DNA of 64,000 nucleotides from Streptomyces cupreus. GTDB lineage: Bacteria; Actinomycetota; Actinomycetes; Streptomycetales; Streptomycetaceae. Below are positions 32,790 through 41,107 of the stretch, in pieces. The stretch spans positions 62,001 through 126,000 of the forward strand of contig NZ_JACMSF010000018.1 of the NCBI RefSeq assembly GCF_014257025.1. The letters are read 5' to 3'. A program made the translations under genes and the position numbers. The notes under the pieces were generated by a model. That model did not search any database. It was not told the origin of the DNA and was given only the letters and a program-made list of their open reading frames with translations. Numbering within the stretch: the stretch's first letter is position 1; each line of letters opens with the position of its first letter.

Positions 32790-34097
32790 GTGACCGAGAC
32801 GACCAGCAAATCGCACAGCCCGGAGTTCCGGCTGGCCGCGGACGCCCTGCGCGGGCTGCGGCAGGACCTGTTCCACGACGTCTTCGCCTACCGCCCGCTG
32901 CCCCGGATGAACGTGGACGGCCCGCTGACCCGTCGGCTGCCCGGCCGACTGCGGGAGAACGCGAGCTGGACGCCGCACGCCGTGATAGCCGCGGCGGCCC
33001 TGCTCACCCTGGCCATTGCGAGCATCGACACCGATGGGCCGCCCCTGCTGCTCGGTCCGCTCTGCGTGCTCCCCGTGCTGCTGACCATGGTGCGGCCCGT
33101 CGGCGCGTTCTGGCTCTCCATGGCCGCCACCCCGGTCACCGGCGCGATCGGCGGCAACTGGGGTGAGTGGCCGTGGATGCCCGGCGCCTTCGCCTGTCAT
33201 CTGACGGTGCTGACGGTCGTGGCCGTGCGCACCAGGCCGCGTACGGCGGCGTGGATGTGGGCGCTGACGGCGGCGTACGGCCTGGTCGCGGAGGCCGGTT
33301 TCGGGCCGAGCTACTACTACGGCACCAACACCGGCCCCATGCTGGTCATCTCCGCGCTGGTGCTGCTCGTCGTCGCCGTCCGGCACATCCGCCGCGAGGC
33401 GAAGCAGGAGGTCACCGCCCAGCAGACGGAGACCGCGCAGGAGCGTTCCAAGCGGACCCTGCTGGAGGAGCGGACGACGATCGCCCGCGAGCTGCACGAC
33501 GTGGTCGCGCACCACATGTCGGTCGTCGCCATCCAGGCGGAGGCCGCCCCCTACCGGGTGGAGAACCCGCCGCCGGAGCTGGAGCGCGCCTTCGCCACCA
33601 TCCGGGAGAACGCGGTGGCGGCCCTGACCGAACTGCGCCGCGTCCTGGGCGTCGTACGCGCCGAGGACTACGAGGCGCCCGACGCCCCGCAGCCCACCCT
33701 CGGCGACCTGGACGCGCTGCTGGCCAATGTGCGGGACGCGGGTCTGAGCGTGGAGAAGACAGTGACCGGCGCGGTGCGTGAACTGCCGCAGGGCGTCGAG
33801 CTGTCGGCGTACCGAATAGTCCAGGAGGCGCTGAGCAACACCCTGCGGCACGCGCCCGGCGCGAGCGCCAAGGTGGAGATCGGTTACGTCCTCGGCGGCC
33901 TGGGCCTGCGGGTCGTCAACACCCCGCCACCGGCGCCCGCCCTGGTCAAGCCCTCACCCGGCGCCGGGCACGGTGTCACGGGTATGCGGGAGCGGGTGAC
34001 GATGCTGAACGGCGAGATGACGGCGGGCACGACGGACGAAGGCGGCTACGAGGTGACGGTGTTCCTCCCGGTGCAGCTCACGGGTGACGAGGCATGA
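32790..34097 (+). CDS. Sensor histidine kinase (HisKA_3 type)
   Basis: 435 aa if started at GTG 32790 (MTETTSKSHSPEF); GTG 32781 is also in frame. A soluble N-terminus of about 60 residues is followed by four to five TM helices (VIAAAALLTLAIASIDTDGP; LLLGPLCVLPVLLTMVRPVG; PGAFACHLTVLTVVAVRTRP), a coiled dimer helix and the phospho-His in ARELHDVVAHHMSVVAIQAE. The ATPase part has RIVQEALSNTLRHA and GAGHGVTGMRERV. TACCGT ends 7 bp before the GTG, so the transcript may be leaderless. It overlaps the response regulator start by 4 bp. Confidence 0.92.
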   Translation: MTETTSKSHSPEFRLAADALRGLRQDLFHDVFAYRPLPRMNVDGPLTRRLPGRLRENASWTPHAVIAAAALLTLAIASIDTDGPPLLLGPLCVLPVLLTMVRPVGAFWLSMAATPVTGAIGGNWGEWPWMPGAFACHLTVLTVVAVRTRPRTAAWMWALTAAYGLVAEAGFGPSYYYGTNTGPMLVISALVLLVVAVRHIRREAKQEVTAQQTETAQERSKRTLLEERTTIARELHDVVAHHMSVVAIQAEAAPYRVENPPPELERAFATIRENAVAALTELRRVLGVVRAEDYEAPDAPQPTLGDLDALLANVRDAGLSVEKTVTGAVRELPQGVELSAYRIVQEALSNTLRHAPGASAKVEIGYVLGGLGLRVVNTPPPAPALVKPSPGAGHGVTGMRERVTMLNGEMTAGTTDEGGYEVTVFLPVQLTGDEA

Positions 34098-34759
34098 CCA
34101 TCCGCGTGCTGATCGCGGACGACCAGATGATGGTGCGCGAGGGCTTCTCGGTCCTGCTGAACGCGATGCCGGACATCGAGGTCGTCGGCGAGGCGGTGAA
34201 CGGCCGGGAGGCCGTGGCGAAGGTCCGCGAACTCGCCCCGGACGTCGTCCTGATGGACATCCGCATGCCCGAGCTGAACGGCATCGAGGCGACGCGGGAG
34301 ATCGTGGCGGCGGACGGCGCGGCGAAGGTGCTGGTGCTGACCACGTTCGACCTGGACGAGTACGTGTACCAGGCGCTGCGCGCGGGCGCGTCCGGCTTCC
34401 TCCTGAAGGACGCCTCGGCGCGCCAACTGGCCGACGGGGTACGGGTGGTGGCCTCCGGCGAGGCCCTGCTCGCCCCCTCGGTCACCCGCCGTCTGATCAC
34501 CGAGTTCTCGAAACTGTCCGAGGCGCCACGGGCGTTCGCCGGGGCACAGGCGGCGTACGGCGAACTGACGGAGCGCGAGACGGAGGTCCTGGTCCTCATC
34601 GCCCAGGGCCTGTCCAACGCGGAGATCGCCGCGCGCCTGGTCGTGGCCGAGTCGACGATCAAGACCCACGTCAGCCGGATCCTGGTGAAACTGGGGCTCC
34701 GCGACCGCACCCAGGCCGCGGTGTTCGCGTACGAGGCGCGGCTGGTGACGCCGGGCTGA
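34094..34759 (+). CDS. NarL/LuxR-family response regulator
   Basis: 221 aa. Receiver with IADDQMMVREGF, phospho-acceptor in VVLMDIRMPELNG, and K in GFLLKDASARQL. LuxR HTH: LTERETEVLVLIAQGLSNAE, IAARLVVAESTIKTHVSRIL. Coupled to the kinase by a 4-bp overlap. The second NarL-type system of the window; no obvious transporter is next to it, so the regulon is unclear. Confidence 0.94.
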   Translation: MTIRVLIADDQMMVREGFSVLLNAMPDIEVVGEAVNGREAVAKVRELAPDVVLMDIRMPELNGIEATREIVAADGAAKVLVLTTFDLDEYVYQALRAGASGFLLKDASARQLADGVRVVASGEALLAPSVTRRLITEFSKLSEAPRAFAGAQAAYGELTERETEVLVLIAQGLSNAEIAARLVVAESTIKTHVSRILVKLGLRDRTQAAVFAYEARLVTPG

Positions 34760-35532
34760 TCAGGCCGCGAGCAGGAGGGACAGGGTGAGGAGGAAAAAGA
34801 AGAGGGCGGGGATGCCGAAGAGGTACATCGGGAGCAGCAGGGCCCTCGCCCGAGCACGAACTCCCTCTCGACGCCGTTGAAGGGGTCGCTGGGGTCGTAG
34901 ACGAGCTCGACCTGTTCGCCGCGGTAGTCGTGGGGGGCGTAGGCGTACGGCCGCCCGGCGAGGTCGGTGAAGTCGTACAGGTACATCCCGTCGACGTAGT
35001 CCTTGAACGGCGCGATCACCGTGATGCCGTCCTTGGACAACCGCCACCGCGGCTTGCCGTACGGCGCCACGCGAATCGCCGTAACGCCCAGGGCGCCGCT
35101 GCAGAAGCCCCCCATCACCACCAGCACGGAGAGTTCGGGGATACCGGCCGCGGTGACGAGCACGCACAGCACGCCATGCAGCAGAACGAAGGCGAGTGAG
35201 CCGGCCCAGATCCACCGCCGCCGCTTGCGCGCGCTCTCGGAGTCGATGGTCCGGACGGTGACGAGAGAGGCCCCGTCGACCTGGCCGGAAACGGGACCGG
35301 GCAGAGCGGAGTTGACGGCCCCGGCGAAGGCCGCGCCGGCGGCCTCACCGACGTCCTCGACCCGGTGTACGGCCGGTGCGGCCCCGTACGGCGCCGCCAG
35401 CACGACCTCGACCACCCGCCCCGCACTGCGCACTTGGGCGACGGCGGCCAACGGTATGTCGGTGAAGGTCAGGCCGCCGTTCATGACGAGGCCCAGGCCT
35501 CGCCCCTCCTCTTCGTCCGTGAGGTCCGTCAA
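34760..35532 (-). pseudogene. Two-TM membrane protein, frameshifted near the C-terminus
   Basis: From 35532 the frame encodes MTDLTDEEEGRGLGLVMNGG, a periplasm-like soluble first half, TM segments (WIWAGSLAFVLLHGVLCVLV, LSVLVVMGGFCSGALGVTAI), the soluble KDGITVIAPFKDYVDGMYLY, and VELVYDPSDPFNGVEREFVL. The expected last TM helix (MYLFGIPALFFFLLTLSLLL, then AA stop) is in another frame. The switch is around 34841-34850 (GGGCG-AGGGCCC), consistent with one missing base. Without it the protein would be about 257 aa, with a DUF3592-like layout. Function unknown. Its 3' end is adjacent to the response regulator's. Confidence 0.75.
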
Positions 35533-35783
35533 CCTGCGGGGACAGTCGGGCGGTTCGGGATCCGCATGGGGCTGACGACCCCGGCACAGTCGGCGGCCTA
35601 CGTGCAGATGTTGTCCACCACCGCCTACACGGCGGCCCGGGCCGACGAGGATGCCGGGGCCGCGATTCAGGCCGGCGATCCGGCAGATCGTCAGCGATCT
35701 CTCAGCCCGTCACCCGAGGGTCAGCGGCGTCCGTGAACTGGTCTCGGCGACCAGTGCGCGCGACTGACATCGAGTCCCGCCGA

Positions 35784-36974
35784 CTACGAACCACCGACTA
35801 CCTCCCCCAGCACCCGCGCCGCCCTCTCCACATCCGCGAACCCGACATACAGCGGCGTGAAGCCGAAGCGCAGGACGTCCGGGGCCCTGAAGTCGCCCAC
35901 CACTCCCCGCTCGATCAGCCGCTTCATCACCGTGCCCGCGTCATCGCAGCGCAGGGCAACCTGGCTGCCGCGTTCCTCGTGGGCGGCCGGGGTCAGGGAC
36001 TCGACCCTGCCCTGAGGGACGTACTCCCCGACGCACTCCAGGAAGAAGTCCGTCAGCGCCAGCGACTTGGCCCGTACCGACTCGATCGACACGTCCTCCC
36101 AGACATCCAGCGCCGCCTCCAGCGCGAGCATGGAGAGGATGTCCGGGGTGCCGACGCGGCCGCGCAGGGCGCCCGAGGCCGGTTCGTAGTCGCCGCGCAT
36201 GCCGAAGGGCTCCGCGTGGGAGTTCCAGCCCGGCAAGGGGGAGTCGAAGCGGGGCTGCAGGTCACGTCGTACATACAGGTACGCCGGTGAACCCGGGCCG
36301 CCGTTGAGGTACTTGTACGTGCAGCCGACCGCCAGGTCGACCCCGTGCTCGTCCAGGCCCACCGGCAGCGCGCCCGCGCTGTGGCACAGGTCCCAGACGA
36401 TGTACGCGCCCGCCGCGTGCACCGCGGCCGTCAGGGACGGCAGGTCGTGCAGGCGGCCGGTGCGGTAGTCGACGTGGTTGAGCAGGACGGCCGCGGTTCG
36501 GGGGCCGAGGACCCCCGGGACCTGCGACGGCTGTACCGGGCGCAGTGTGCAGCCCGTCATCCGGGCCGCCGACTCGGCGATGTAGCCGTCCGTGGGGAAG
36601 GTCGTCGCGTCCACGACGATCTCGTCGCGGCCCTCCCCCGCCATCCGCACCGCCGCCACAAGTGCCTTGAACACATTGACACTTGTGGAGTCGCCGACCA
36701 CGATCTGCCCCGCCGCCGCCCCGACCAGCGGAGCGATCCGGTCGCCGATCCGCTCGGGCGCGGTCCACCAGCCGCTCTCCTCCCAGGACCGGATACGAAG
36801 GGAACCCCACTGCCGTAGAACGACGTCCGAGACCTGGCCGGGCACGTTCGCCGGCAGTGCGCCCAGCGAGTTCCCGTCCAGGTAGACGACCTCGTCGAGC
36901 ACGAACTCCCCGCGCTTGGCGGCGAGTTCGTCCGCCGCGTCCAGCTTCTCCGCCTTGGCCGACAGCTCAGACAT
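35784..36974 (-). CDS. kynU: Kynureninase
   Basis: PLP enzyme cleaving kynurenine to anthranilate and alanine. 396 aa from ATG 36974 (MSELSAKAEKLDAADELAAK). Motifs: VYLDGNSLGALPANVP, the VVGDSTSVNVFKALVAA cofactor loop, VLLNHVDYRTGRLHD, VWDLCHSAGALPVGLDEHGV with the PLP-binding Asp, CTYKYLNGGPGSPAYLYV with the PLP lysine, and LRFGFTPLYVGF. It begins inside the tdo stop (8-bp overlap), so the two are cotranscribed. The 250 bp beyond its stop, up to the frameshifted gene, show no supported feature. Confidence 0.95.
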   Translation of the reverse strand: MSELSAKAEKLDAADELAAKRGEFVLDEVVYLDGNSLGALPANVPGQVSDVVLRQWGSLRIRSWEESGWWTAPERIGDRIAPLVGAAAGQIVVGDSTSVNVFKALVAAVRMAGEGRDEIVVDATTFPTDGYIAESAARMTGCTLRPVQPSQVPGVLGPRTAAVLLNHVDYRTGRLHDLPSLTAAVHAAGAYIVWDLCHSAGALPVGLDEHGVDLAVGCTYKYLNGGPGSPAYLYVRRDLQPRFDSPLPGWNSHAEPFGMRGDYEPASGALRGRVGTPDILSMLALEAALDVWEDVSIESVRAKSLALTDFFLECVGEYVPQGRVESLTPAAHEERGSQVALRCDDAGTVMKRLIERGVVGDFRAPDVLRFGFTPLYVGFADVERAARVLGEVVGGS

Positions 36975-37806
36975 GGGACCTCGCCGTCCACAGCTCGGGG
37001 AAGACGTTCTTCCGGGCCCGCTTCTCCAGCCAGGCCACCCCGGCCGAACCGCCCGTACCGGCCTTCGAGCCCATCGCGCGCCGGGTGGCGACCAGGTGGT
37101 CGTTGCGCCAGCGCCACACCAGCTCCGCGACATCCGTCAGCGCTTCGCCAAGACGGGCGACCTCGTCACCCGGGTCGCCGGAGTAGACGGCCGTCCAGGC
37201 GGCCTCGACCTCGTCGGAGGGCTCGTAGCGCTGCGAGACGTCCCGCTGCAGCACGGACGCCGGGATCGCGTACCCGCGCCGCGCCAGCAGCCGCAGCACC
37301 TCGTCGTACAGGCTCGGCTCGTGCAGCGCCTTCTCCAGTTCCGCGTGGACGCGGGGCGCGCCGCGGTGCGGGACGAGCATGGACGCGGACTTCTCGCCGA
37401 GCAGGAACTCCATCCGGCGGTACATCGCCGACTGAAAGCCGGAGCCCTCGCCGAGGGCGGAGCGGTACGAGTTGAACTGGGCCGGGGTGAGCCGGCCGAG
37501 CGGCTTCCAGGAGGCGTTCAGCGCCTCCAGCTCCAGTACCGAACGCTTCAGCGCGTCGATCGCGACCGGCACCCGGTCCTCGCGCAGGGCGTGCGCGGCG
37601 GTCTCCCACTCATGGACGACGACGGTGAACCACAGCTCCATCACCTGGGTGGTGACCAGGAAGACCATCTCTCCGGGATCGTCGGAGAGGGTGTGCTGGA
37701 GGTGGGTGAGCACATCCGCCTTGACGTAGTCCTCGTACGGCGTCGTGCCGGCGAAGTCGAGATGCGGGGTCTCGGGCTCGTTCGTTTCGTGAGCCTCGTG
37801 GGACAT
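36967..37806 (-). CDS. kynA: Tryptophan 2,3-dioxygenase
   Basis: Heme enzyme opening the indole ring of tryptophan to N-formylkynurenine; first gene of the kynA-kynU pair. 279 aa. Family motifs are HLDFAGTTPYEDYVKADVLT, FLVTTQVMELWFTVVVHEWE with the proximal/distal helix, GFQSAMYRRMEFLLGEKSAS and VWRWRNDHLVATRRAMGSKA...GGSAGVAWL, in the usual order. Length matches bacterial TDOs. Together with kynureninase it supplies anthranilate or degrades tryptophan; in Streptomyces this can feed antibiotic precursors. Confidence 0.95.
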   Translation of the reverse strand: MSHEAHETNEPETPHLDFAGTTPYEDYVKADVLTHLQHTLSDDPGEMVFLVTTQVMELWFTVVVHEWETAAHALREDRVPVAIDALKRSVLELEALNASWKPLGRLTPAQFNSYRSALGEGSGFQSAMYRRMEFLLGEKSASMLVPHRGAPRVHAELEKALHEPSLYDEVLRLLARRGYAIPASVLQRDVSQRYEPSDEVEAAWTAVYSGDPGDEVARLGEALTDVAELVWRWRNDHLVATRRAMGSKAGTGGSAGVAWLEKRARKNVFPELWTARSHV

Positions 37807-38037
37807 CGCTGTCTCCTGTTGTGTACTCCGGGTAGCGGTCCGCCCCTGCCGTTACCGACACGGGGGCCCCGGTCCCCACTCGAATCCTCAGGGGTCTCCC
37901 CCGAAGAGTGCAAGGCACGACTGCATCACAGAGTGCTGGGGCGCCGATGGCCTGGTGATCTATGGTTGACCCCACTTGACGTGCGCATTACCGCCCCCTC
38001 ATGATCGCGTAGCAGTTTTGATCTTGTTCACAGCCCT

Positions 38038-38049
38038 CCCCGATCGGGG
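38038..38049. repeat. Palindrome CCCCGATCGGGG upstream of the secreted-protein operon
   Basis: A perfect 12-bp palindrome 24 bp before the ATG at 38074, probably between promoter and ribosome site. It could be an operator or a 5' RNA hairpin. Nothing else stands out in the 37807-38073 gap; the kynA promoter must also lie here. Confidence 0.4.
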
Positions 38050-38073
38050 CAAGGGCCATTTCCTGGAGCGCTC

Positions 38074-38496
38074 ATGAGCCTCAACCATGCCCGCATACGC
38101 CGCGCCGGCGTGACCACCCTGCTGGCCGCCCTGGCCGTCGGTGCGGTCGCCTCCACCGCGTCCGCCGCGACGTGGAGCACGTCGAACCGCTACCTGAGAT
38201 CCGCCGTGTCCGGCGACGAGACCAGCAACTGGTACGCGGTCGGCACCAACACGCAGTACATCACCCAGAACCTGTGCGTGACCCGCTACGGCGGCCGCAT
38301 CGCCTACGACTTCAAGAAGTCGGTCACCGGCTTCGACGAGTGGGTCGCCTGGCGTGACTGGTCCTGCGACAACGACCCCTACACCAAGAGCTACGCCGGC
38401 AAGGGCAACGGCTACTACTACGCGAAGGTCGCCTCGACCCCCTCCGGCGGTGTGGTCGACGAGCTCAACCTCAAGATCTACCGCGTCACCTCCTGA
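38074..38496 (+). CDS. Small Sec-secreted protein of unknown family, first gene of the ABC/GT-C operon
   Basis: 140 aa. The signal peptide (RIRRAGVTTLLAALAVGAVA) ends at ASTASA-A; the mature chain is about 108 residues starting TWSTSNRYLRSAVSGDETSN. It is rich in Tyr, Trp, Ser, Thr and Asn, has only two Cys (NLCVTRY and DWSCDND) that could form one disulfide, and a C-terminal region with GNGYYYAKV and LNLKIYRVTS. Beta-rich appearance. ATG 38074 has GGAG at 8 bp. 15 bp separate it from the ATPase gene. I know no family for it; a bacteriocin- or signal-like role is suggested only by context. Confidence 0.8.
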   Translation: MSLNHARIRRAGVTTLLAALAVGAVASTASAATWSTSNRYLRSAVSGDETSNWYAVGTNTQYITQNLCVTRYGGRIAYDFKKSVTGFDEWVAWRDWSCDNDPYTKSYAGKGNGYYYAKVASTPSGGVVDELNLKIYRVTS

Positions 38497-38511
38497 CTAG
38501 GAAACCCTTTC

Positions 38512-39267
38512 ATGGCACCCGTTCTCTCCTGCCGCGGTGTGGTCAAGACGTACGGTAAACGCACCGTGCTGGACGGCGTGTCCCTGAGCGTGGAGGCCGG
38601 TCAGGTGACCGGCCTCCTCGGCCTCAACGGGGCAGGCAAGACCACTCTCATGCGCATCGCCACCGGTCTCGTCGCCCCCACCGCGGGCAATGTGCGTGTC
38701 CTCGGACAGGCGCTGCCCATCCGGCCCGCCGTACTGGCGCGCGTCGGCGCCGCCCTGGACGCCCCTGCCTTCTACCGTTGGATGACCGGGCAGGGCATGC
38801 TCCGCGTTCTCCTCGACACCGCCGGCCTGCCCGACGAGGGCCGCACCACACGTGTCCTGGAACGCGTCGGCCTGGCAGATGCCGCGGACCGCCGGATCCG
38901 GACGTACTCACAGGGCATGCGTCAGCGGCTGGCGATCGCCGCTGCCCTCATGAAGGAACCGGACCTGCTGATCCTCGACGAGCCGACCAACGGCCTCGAC
39001 CCGGCCGGCGTGCGCCTGGTGCGCGGCATCATCGCCGAAGAGACCGCACGGGGTGCGGGAATCCTCATCTCCAGCCATCAACTGGACGAGATAGCCCGGC
39101 TCTGCGACAGCATCGTCATGATCTCCCAGGGCGTGGTGAGCGCGTCGGGGACCGTCGACCAGCTCGGACTGGGCGCGGCGGGCGGGCAGCAGAACCTGGA
39201 GGACTGGTTCTTCGCCCAGCAGCGGCCGATGGCGGGCACCTCCGCCGTGGAGGGCACGGACCGATGA
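38512..39267 (+). CDS. ABC transporter ATP-binding protein (lantibiotic-immunity/BcrA-like)
   Basis: 251 aa. Walker A (LLGLNGAGKTTLMRIATGLV), a signature with YSQGMRQRLAIAAAL, Walker B (LLILDEPTNGLDPAGVRLVR) and the H-loop (ILISSHQLDEIARLCDSIVM). The class serves two-subunit ABC-2 exporters and immunity systems such as BcrA/LanF. The C-terminus (QNLEDWFFAQQRPMAG) contacts the permease genes. It overlaps the next gene by 4 bp (ATGA). With two downstream permeases it most likely forms one heteromeric exporter. Confidence 0.93.
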   Translation: MAPVLSCRGVVKTYGKRTVLDGVSLSVEAGQVTGLLGLNGAGKTTLMRIATGLVAPTAGNVRVLGQALPIRPAVLARVGAALDAPAFYRWMTGQGMLRVLLDTAGLPDEGRTTRVLERVGLADAADRRIRTYSQGMRQRLAIAAALMKEPDLLILDEPTNGLDPAGVRLVRGIIAEETARGAGILISSHQLDEIARLCDSIVMISQGVVSASGTVDQLGLGAAGGQQNLEDWFFAQQRPMAGTSAVEGTDR

Positions 39268-40232
39268 AGTCCTGGCTGCGACTGCTCGGCAGTGAACTGC
39301 GCCGAACCCTTCCCCGCCTGCTCTCCGTGACGCTGCTCCTCCTGCTCGCGGTCGGCATCACCCTCCAGACGCTCAACGTGCAGCGCGTTTCGCACAACAA
39401 CCTGGAGAACGTGCGGATCGGGCTCGCGAAGCTGACCCCGGAAGGCTGTGCCGAGGACGCCAGGAACCTCCCGGCCGACGTCCCTGCCGAGCCGTTCCTG
39501 AACGACTGCCTGGCCGGACTGGAGCGCACCCGCGCGGCATACACGGACATCGAGGCCGGCTTCGCGGCGACCGCGGACCACATGGGGCTCGCTCAGCATC
39601 CCCTCGGCGCTGTCGGCTGGGCGTTCGGCTGGCTCGCCACCGCTCCCGGTCTGCTCGCGGTACTGCTTCTCGCCGCGTTCTTCACGGCCGGTGAATGGTC
39701 ACGCGGTACGGCCGTGCCCCTGCTCCTCCAGGAACAGCGGCTGTGGCGCCTTCTCACTGCCAAGGCCGCCGTGCTCTGGCTGTGGTCCCTGCTGGCCGCC
39801 GCGGCGACCTCGCTGGGGGTGTGGCTGCTGGCCGTCTCGCACACGCGGGGCGCCTTTCCGATGTACCGCCCGGTGACGTCCGACGAGGTCCTGTCCTTCG
39901 CCGTGCAGCGCGGCGGCACCGGCGTGCTGGTGCTCGCCGTGGCCTGCGCGGCCGCGGTCGCGCTCGCGGCAGTGGTACGGATGCCGTTGCGCACGGTCCT
40001 CGTGGGTGTGCTGGTCCTGGCTGTCGCCACGTGGCCCGGCACTCCGTGGCTGCCCGGTCCCGTCGTGGCGGACGGACTGGGCCTCTCGTCCGGGCTGAAC
40101 GTCTACGACCATCTCTGGACCGCGGTGAAGGACTCGGCCGCTCCCGCTGTCGTACGGGCCCTGCCCTGGATCGCGTTGCTCTCCCTGGGGCTGTGGCAGG
40201 CATGGCGTACCCGTCCGCGTGACCTCGTCTGA
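39264..40232 (+). CDS. ABC-2-like membrane protein 1
   Basis: 322 aa. TM helices: one N-terminal (LLSVTLLLLLAVGITLQTLN), a roughly 100-residue extracytoplasmic region with two Cys (EGCAEDARNL; LNDCLAGLER), then about five helices (LATAPGLLAVLLLAAFFTAG; WLWSLLAAAATSLGVWLLAV; GGTGVLVLAVACAAAVALAA; VLVGVLVLAVATWPGTPWLP; ALPWIALLSLGLWQAW). The AGEWSRGTAVPLLLQEQRLW motif after TM2 is the ABC-2 coupling-helix type. It pairs with the ATPase. The extracytoplasmic loop is large for an ABC-2 protein and could bind the secreted protein. Confidence 0.85.
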   Translation: MKSWLRLLGSELRRTLPRLLSVTLLLLLAVGITLQTLNVQRVSHNNLENVRIGLAKLTPEGCAEDARNLPADVPAEPFLNDCLAGLERTRAAYTDIEAGFAATADHMGLAQHPLGAVGWAFGWLATAPGLLAVLLLAAFFTAGEWSRGTAVPLLLQEQRLWRLLTAKAAVLWLWSLLAAAATSLGVWLLAVSHTRGAFPMYRPVTSDEVLSFAVQRGGTGVLVLAVACAAAVALAAVVRMPLRTVLVGVLVLAVATWPGTPWLPGPVVADGLGLSSGLNVYDHLWTAVKDSAAPAVVRALPWIALLSLGLWQAWRTRPRDLV

Positions 40233-40243
40233 GGGGCGGGGGC

Positions 40244-41107
40244 ATGACACGGATGATCACTCCGCTGCGGGCAGAGGTACGGCTGGCGGCCCAACCGGCC
40301 GCCGTCCTGACCGTCCTGATCGCCGGTGCCGCGGCGGTGCGCGCGGTGTTCTGGTACCTCGACGCCGCCACGCGCGGAATGGCGGAAGCGGACCAGGGAC
40401 TCGCGGCACTCGCCACTCCGGCCGGAGCTGTCCAGGCAGCCGCATGGCACCACGCCTCCCTGCTCGGCCTGGTGCTCGCCGCGCTGCTCGGCGGTGTGGT
40501 GCTGGCCGAGGGGCTGGAAAGCGGAACATGGCCGCTGGTGCGGCTGTACCAGGCCCGCGTATGGCTGTTGATGGTGCGCAAGCTCGTGGTCGTGCTGTTC
40601 CTCGGGGTGCTCAGCATGGCCGTGACAGCGGCGGTGCTGTGGACAGCCATCAGGATCTGCCAGGTCGTGGAACCTCCGGGAGGTCCACGGCATCTCTCGG
40701 CCCCGTCGGACCCGGCGCCACCGGATGTCCATCTGCCCGGGTGGGGCGACGCGTCGGCTGCCTGTGCCAAGGCCCTGCTGGTGTTGTCGTTCTTCGCCAC
40801 ACTCACTCTGTGCGCGGCTGCCGCCGCACGAGCCGTCATCCCCGCTGCCGTCCTGGGAGCGGGCCCCCTGGCAGCCACCCTGCCTCTGGTGACCACGGGC
40901 TGGCGTACCTGGACGCCGCACTACTGGATCGCAGCCTGGATGGAACTCCCTGACAGCACGCAGTGGAACGCGTACTGGTGGAGTTCGACCCCCGGAGCGC
41001 CGGACACCGACACGGCACTGGCCGTGCTGTGCACCTCCAGCGGCGCCCTGCTGGTGGTGACCTTGCTGCTGCTGCGTGCGGAGAGGTCACTCTCGGCACG
41101 CATATGA
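40244..41107 (+). CDS. ABC-2-like membrane protein 2
   Basis: 287 aa. About six TM segments (AAVLTVLIAGAAAVRAVFWY; SLLGLVLAALLGGVVLAEGL; LVVVLFLGVLSMAVTAAVLW; CAKALLVLSFFATLTLCAAA; AVIPAAVLGAGPLAATLPLV; LAVLCTSSGALLVVTLLLLR). The ESGTWPLVRLYQARVWLLMV stretch resembles the coupling region of the preceding protein. It starts 12 bp after that gene with GAGGGGCG as ribosome site. Sequence similarity between the two is low, so they probably form an asymmetric permease. Confidence 0.82.
   Translation: MTRMITPLRAEVRLAAQPAAVLTVLIAGAAAVRAVFWYLDAATRGMAEADQGLAALATPAGAVQAAAWHHASLLGLVLAALLGGVVLAEGLESGTWPLVRLYQARVWLLMVRKLVVVLFLGVLSMAVTAAVLWTAIRICQVVEPPGGPRHLSAPSDPAPPDVHLPGWGDASAACAKALLVLSFFATLTLCAAAAARAVIPAAVLGAGPLAATLPLVTTGWRTWTPHYWIAAWMELPDSTQWNAYWWSSTPGAPDTDTALAVLCTSSGALLVVTLLLLRAERSLSARI

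Noticed and set aside
35533..35783. Small plus-strand ORF after the kynureninase stop (MGLTTPAQSAAYVQML...)
   Set aside because: It lacks a ribosome site and family pattern and is composed of codon-bias sequence; treated as intergenic.
38074..38496. Lactococcin 972 family bacteriocin
   Set aside because: Operon layout is reminiscent, but size and sequence do not show that family's Trp/Lys pattern; I left the gene unassigned.
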